Part shown: one piece after another, positions 60,099-64,000 of the stretch | How positions within the stretch are numbered: the stretch's first letter is position 1 | Layout: each line of letters opens with the position of its first letter | Origin: Lepidonotus clava | Lineage: Eukaryota; Annelida; Polychaeta; Phyllodocida; Polynoidae | DNA length: 64,000 nt | Assembly: GCA_936440205.1 (NCBI GenBank) | Contig: OW387145.1 | Coordinates: 31,251,075 to 31,315,074, forward strand | Direction of reading: 5' to 3' | The notes under the pieces: generated by a model | What the model was told of the DNA's origin: nothing | The model's database searches: none | The model's input: the letters and a program-made list of their open reading frames with translations, nothing else | Program-made: the position numbers and the translations under genes

Positions 60099-61098
60099 TT
60101 TATAATAATTTTATATTCCATAATACCTCAAAACTATAAAATTATTAATGCAGTTTCCTATTGGCCATTGTTAAAGCGTAGGTTAGTAACTCATGATTGA
60201 TCTGCCTCTGACAGGCCTAAACCACGGTGCATAAAGGGTAGGCCTATAAGAGCGTGTGTGGTGGCCTACTAATACTAGGTCTCTTTTTTTGTAACCTTTC
60301 CAGCCTCAGGCAGTGAGCCTCAGGCTAGAAAACCAATTTACATAATCTTACCATCTAACATTTGGGCGGACAGGGATTTATATTTAATTTCTCATTTCCC
60401 GTTTTGTATGGAGAAATGACACACAGGCAGTTCGTGGAAAATGGTTAATTAGGGTTTAGGGGTACGGATGACAAGGTGATATATGGGTTAAATGGGAATG
60501 ATAGGGGGGCAGCCCATTTTAAATTACATGTTAAAGGTAATGGCGTCCTAACAAAACAAAAAAGGGGGGAAAAAAGAAAATCTAGGCACATTTCATTCAC
60601 AATCTAAGATAGACATCTCTCATTGTGACCTACATACAGCACTGATGAGATACCATAATAAAACGTGAGACCTCTCCGGTATCCTAAAGGCCTATAATAT
60701 GTTTATTGATCTGACGATATCGTCCACTATCATGAATTAGAATCTAGGAAAATTAAAACGGGATTCTGAGTATATGACGACAAAGGGTTTCTAGGTAAAC
60801 GATCAATAAAAAAAAGCTTAACAAAAAAGAAAAGTATATCAAAACGAGTAAAACAACATGAGGACACACGCACCACCTCCGTCAAACAAATAAGAGAGAT
60901 CCAATTCCACAGATGGTTCACTTTAACAAGCTTAATACCTTTAAATTAAGCCGCATACCTGTTGGTCTCCAGGTTACACAGGTGTGTTAGGGCCGCCTCC
61001 TGGGGCCGTAACGTGTGGGTGGTCGGGACTAATTACTCTAATCAACACTTTGTTCACCTGAACCAGGTATAGAACCGCGGCCAACCTACTGGCCGATA
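60099..61098. other. Non-coding interval
   Basis: No supported gene. Just before the X-box, 60955-61090 is a GC-richer block with CAGGTG E-box-like and ACTAATTACTCTAATCA homeodomain-like motifs. Confidence 0.4.
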
Positions 61099-61128
61099 GT
61101 TACCATAGCAACCACTACGTATATATAG
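61099..61128 (+). promoter_or_regulatory. RFX X-box beside a TATA-like sequence
   Basis: GTTACCATAGCAAC (61099-61112) fits the RFX X-box consensus (two inverted half-sites with a 2-bp spacer) in all positions. GTATATATAG (61119-61128) follows 6 bases later. X-boxes close to the start site are known to drive ciliary genes in animals. The first ATG downstream (about 61156) opens only five codons, so a spliced leader would be needed. Confidence 0.45.
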
Positions 61129-62501
61129 CACACAGGAGAGCATTTCAACTGTCAGATGGACGTCATGGGTTGAGGCCTTTGAAATTTAATTTTCTCCAAA
61201 GATTTTATTTTTGATGATATTCATTCAGGACTGGTTGGCACAAAAATGAGATGGGTTATGGAATAAGAGCACAGATTTTGATAATCATTTATCAATATGA
61301 GCTGTGGGATGAGTATGATATACATGTATCTATCGTATAAGGTGGCATTTCCCAGTGTGATCACCTGTAATATTGCATTCAGGGTTCCGAAGTACCCCAA
61401 GAAAATGTTTCTATGACGTTTCCATGACCTTCTCAAAATACAAAGCATTGTCGATTTCCGGAAATGTAAATTTCTTAAGCTTGACTTTTCCTGATTCTTA
61501 AGCTTTATCAGTTTTACAAATACCATGACTTTTGAATGACCCGTTATACTTATATGTAACAGGTTTTCCAGTCGATGAGTAGGCTTATAATCTTTTTTTC
61601 TGTTCTTATTTTGAATCTGAATTTTCTCAACTTAAACCTTTTTTTCCCCATTAGATGACCAACAAAATTACTTCTTCATAGTGTGATATCTATGTAAACC
61701 GAATAAACAATTATGGTGAAAATGAGATGAAATTGGTTATAAAAATAACTATTACAAGGCACTTTTTTAATTTCAGAGAAATAATAATGAAAAATCCCTA
61801 CACAATAACTTTTTTCTTGGGACAGGGATTATACAAATATAGCAAATATATACAGGGATCAAAAAATAAGTATACACTGGGAAAGATATGTCTGTAGAGT
61901 CTCTTTTGCCAGTAGGACGTAATAACAAATTAACTCGAATGATTGATGATCTACACAAACCTCAAGGTAATGAAAGGACTTAGTCAATTTAACAGATGAA
62001 GTCTTAGAGATAAGGACAAAAAAAGGGGAGTAGATATACGACATAAATCAGGAACTGTCAGCGGAACTATTATCCGCTTTTGATACCGCTTCGGTCTACT
62101 TAATTAGAAACTTTCTCAATTAGCGTTCTCCCCACCCCCTATACCCACTGCCCCCCTCCTCCTGTAGGGTTCATTACGGGAGCTCGTTGGATTTGATAAG
62201 GTTAGGTTCGAGCAATCATCTCATCGTGGTTATTGTTTATTTATGCCCTGTCCGACAAGTTCATGTTTGTGGTGCAATAAAACTATCAGTCCTCACTGGA
62301 AGTGCTTAAAATACATGGGCTCTCGTCAGGCAACCCGTGGTGTTGTTTTTTTTCTTTTATGTTCGCTTTTCGTGGGTCGGTTTTCATTCTATCTGTAGCA
62401 TTAGCACGTTACACTTGACGGAAAAAAAGTTGGTCATTCAATGTGGAATCTAGAAATAAACAATCGAAGTAGCTTGAATAATTCAGAATAGTCGGCCAAA
62501 T
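61129..62501. other. Non-coding interval
   Basis: AT-rich, no supported gene. No splice donor that clearly belongs to the X-box promoter was identified. Confidence 0.4.
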
Positions 62502-62644
62502 ACACTGTAAAAAAATACCCGTAGATTTTACGGTAAACTACTGGCAACTGTGGCTCCAGTAAAGTACCGTTAATTTGACGGTTGACCGTATTCACTACAT
62601 GACCGTAGTTCGTACGGACCAAAACCGTTTAATTTTCACAGTGT
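62502..62644. mobile_element. MITE with CACTGTRAAAA ends
   Basis: The left ACACTGTAAAAAAATACC and the right end, inverted, ACACTGTGAAAATTAAACGG form the termini of a 143-bp element rich in ACGGT/ACCGT words. It contains CTACTGGCAACTGTGGCTCC, which recalls (from memory) a MITE very common in teleost fish. Directly after it, ACTGTAGAAAATTACGGTCA (from about 62,649) looks like a second, incomplete terminus. The target duplication is unclear. Confidence 0.62.
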
Positions 62645-63508
62645 TATACTGTAGAAAATTACGGTCAACCTTCATTATGACTGACCAATACCATTTTTAT
62701 TAACAATTTATTACCATTGTATATACAGTTGAAATTGTTCAAATTACAGGCCTATAGGCTCATGATCCTGTAAAGGACTGTAAATGTGACATACACTGAC
62801 ATCCACTATTTATGCCATGCCTTATAATTAATCTCAAACAATGTTTTGGATACATCAATGACATTTGATCAACCAAGAGGTAAAGTTCAAGGCTAGAGTC
62901 AAAACTCTTTCAACATCATGCATATACAAATGCAGAGTTGACCTCTGAACCAGCGTAGGGTTGGGGTACCTCTTGTGAGTCCCAGAAACATGAGACCCAT
63001 ACCCTAGTCCCTATGTCTGTCCACATGTGAAAAAGGTGTTTAAACAAAGTACATCTCCAAAACTCATACAAGACAATTTTCCTTAAACTCAAAATACATT
63101 CTGATACATTCCATATACGCTTCTTATATGCTCTACAGTGCCATGAAGATTCTCAGAATTTTATAATAAATCTATATTAACATTTAGAAGAAAATAACTG
63201 CATAGAATAGGCATACACTGTCACCTGGTGGAGAGATAATGAACTACATATATATATAAGGATAATGAAGGTGGTTCTGGCCATGCACTCGGTCAGCCTA
63301 AATTTTGTAAACATTCTCCCCTCCTAGTCTGGCAACCTAACACTGTGCTATTTTGATCAGGTATTGCAATCCAGTAACTGTGACCAAACCATGACTTCTA
63401 ATACGCATATGCCCGACCCAATACGCTGTTGATGTCTATTACCTATACCCAGTCTCATACCCCTATTATTTCAATTGAGTAAAACTGCTTGCCTTTGTCT
63501 GACCACAA
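62645..63508. other. Non-coding interval
   Basis: No gene or repeat of note apart from the partial MITE end at its start. Confidence 0.45.
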
Positions 63509-63580
63509 GCCTCCATAGTTCAGTGGTAGAGCACTGGCTTTGTATGTGAGAGGTCGCTGGTTCAAGACTCAGCAGTACCA
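63509..63580 (+). pseudogene. tRNA-like sequence, probably tRNA pseudogene or SINE head (Thr-UGU-like)
   Basis: TAGTTCAGTGGTAGAGCA gives a good A box with a paired D stem (GTTC/GAGC). A five-pair-type anticodon stem (one mismatch) holds the loop TTTGTAT with anticodon TGT. GGTTCAAGACT is a near-match to the B box. The T stem pairs poorly, and the 3' end does not pair with the GCCTCCA acceptor strand, so it is not a working tRNA. The 5' half resembles animal tRNA-Thr. A tRNA-derived SINE is the main alternative. Confidence 0.6.
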
Positions 63581-64000
63581 AGTTGTAAAACTTCAAATAC
63601 TTTGTGGTAGTAAGAGCACATACTGAATGAAGTTTTTTCATATATTTAACATAAAAATATGGAACTTAATGTTAAAGGATTAAGCTAATTATTTGATGTT
63701 TTTAGGGAATGCTAGGTCTATATATGGACAAATGTTGTAAATGGGGACTCCCTTTAGGCTGTAATACAGAAAAAAAATTGAAACCTACCAGGGTATAGCT
63801 GACAAGGTTATTGTACTAAAAAGGTGTGCACCTGTAAAACGTACAGAAAAGGTGTTTAAAATGTTTTGCAAATGTTTTGAGGTGTAATAGAGCCTACGGA
63901 AACACTTGTTGTAACACTTAAGGCCAGGGCCACTCAGATTAGAAGGTCTAACTCATTACGTTCACGTTGAGTCCGCCTTACCAAGACTATCAGTGATTTG
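63581..64000. other. Non-coding end of window
   Basis: AT-rich sequence following the tRNA-like head. It could include a SINE body, but no tail repeat or target duplication was found. Confidence 0.35.

Overview
The window looks like intergenic and intronic DNA of an animal, most likely a marine invertebrate. Long non-coding AT-rich stretches alternate with short GC-rich islands. There are GT-AG splice sites, many small DNA-transposon derivatives, (TG)n and poly-C tracts, SINE-like pieces, and no operons or bacterial ribosome sites. The phylum cannot be fixed from the sequence. A T/G-rich SINE tail near 44.96 kb recalls molluscan SINEs from memory, but a deuterostome is not excluded.

Left part (1-15 kb). 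The best supported item is a tyrosine-recombinase retrotransposon of the Ngaro group at 1318-7229, minus strand. It has three open reading frames (gag-like, RT plus RNase H, tyrosine recombinase) and split direct repeats in the order A1-ORFs-B1-A2-B2. Both repeat pairs look identical, so it looks whole and young. A hAT-like non-autonomous element with a 6-bp target duplication follows at 7399-7961, then a 24-bp minisatellite near 9.9 kb. At 11401-14894 lies a 3.5-kb element with inverted arms of about 0.63 kb. Its core of about 2.2 kb has essentially no CpG, although the arms are nearly identical and their outer ends carry many CpGs.

Middle part (15-47 kb). This is mostly non-coding, with a 42-bp minisatellite near 25 kb and several nuclear-receptor-like half-site clusters. 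Isolated plus-strand exon candidates lie between 29.6 and 39.9 kb. The best is 29683-29831, which reads as the middle of a fibronectin type III domain. A minus-strand exon is well supported at 46378-46603, next to a CpG-rich island with CRE and CCAAT boxes near 47.35 kb.

Right part (47-64 kb). This holds a probable promoter at 54.84-55.21 kb, a second hAT-like element with a 6-bp target duplication (58946-59266), an 8-bp-duplication hAT remnant (59938-60090), and a TTAA-flanked MITE (55689-55904) with relatives near 33.2, 41.1 and 46.1 kb. There is also an RFX X-box next to a TATA-like sequence at 61.1 kb, a CACTGTRAAAA-ended MITE at 62.5 kb, and a decayed tRNA-like sequence at 63.5 kb.

The exon candidates rest on splice signals, open frames and composition only. 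They could not be joined into a named gene. No CRISPR array, rRNA or complete host protein-coding gene was recognised.
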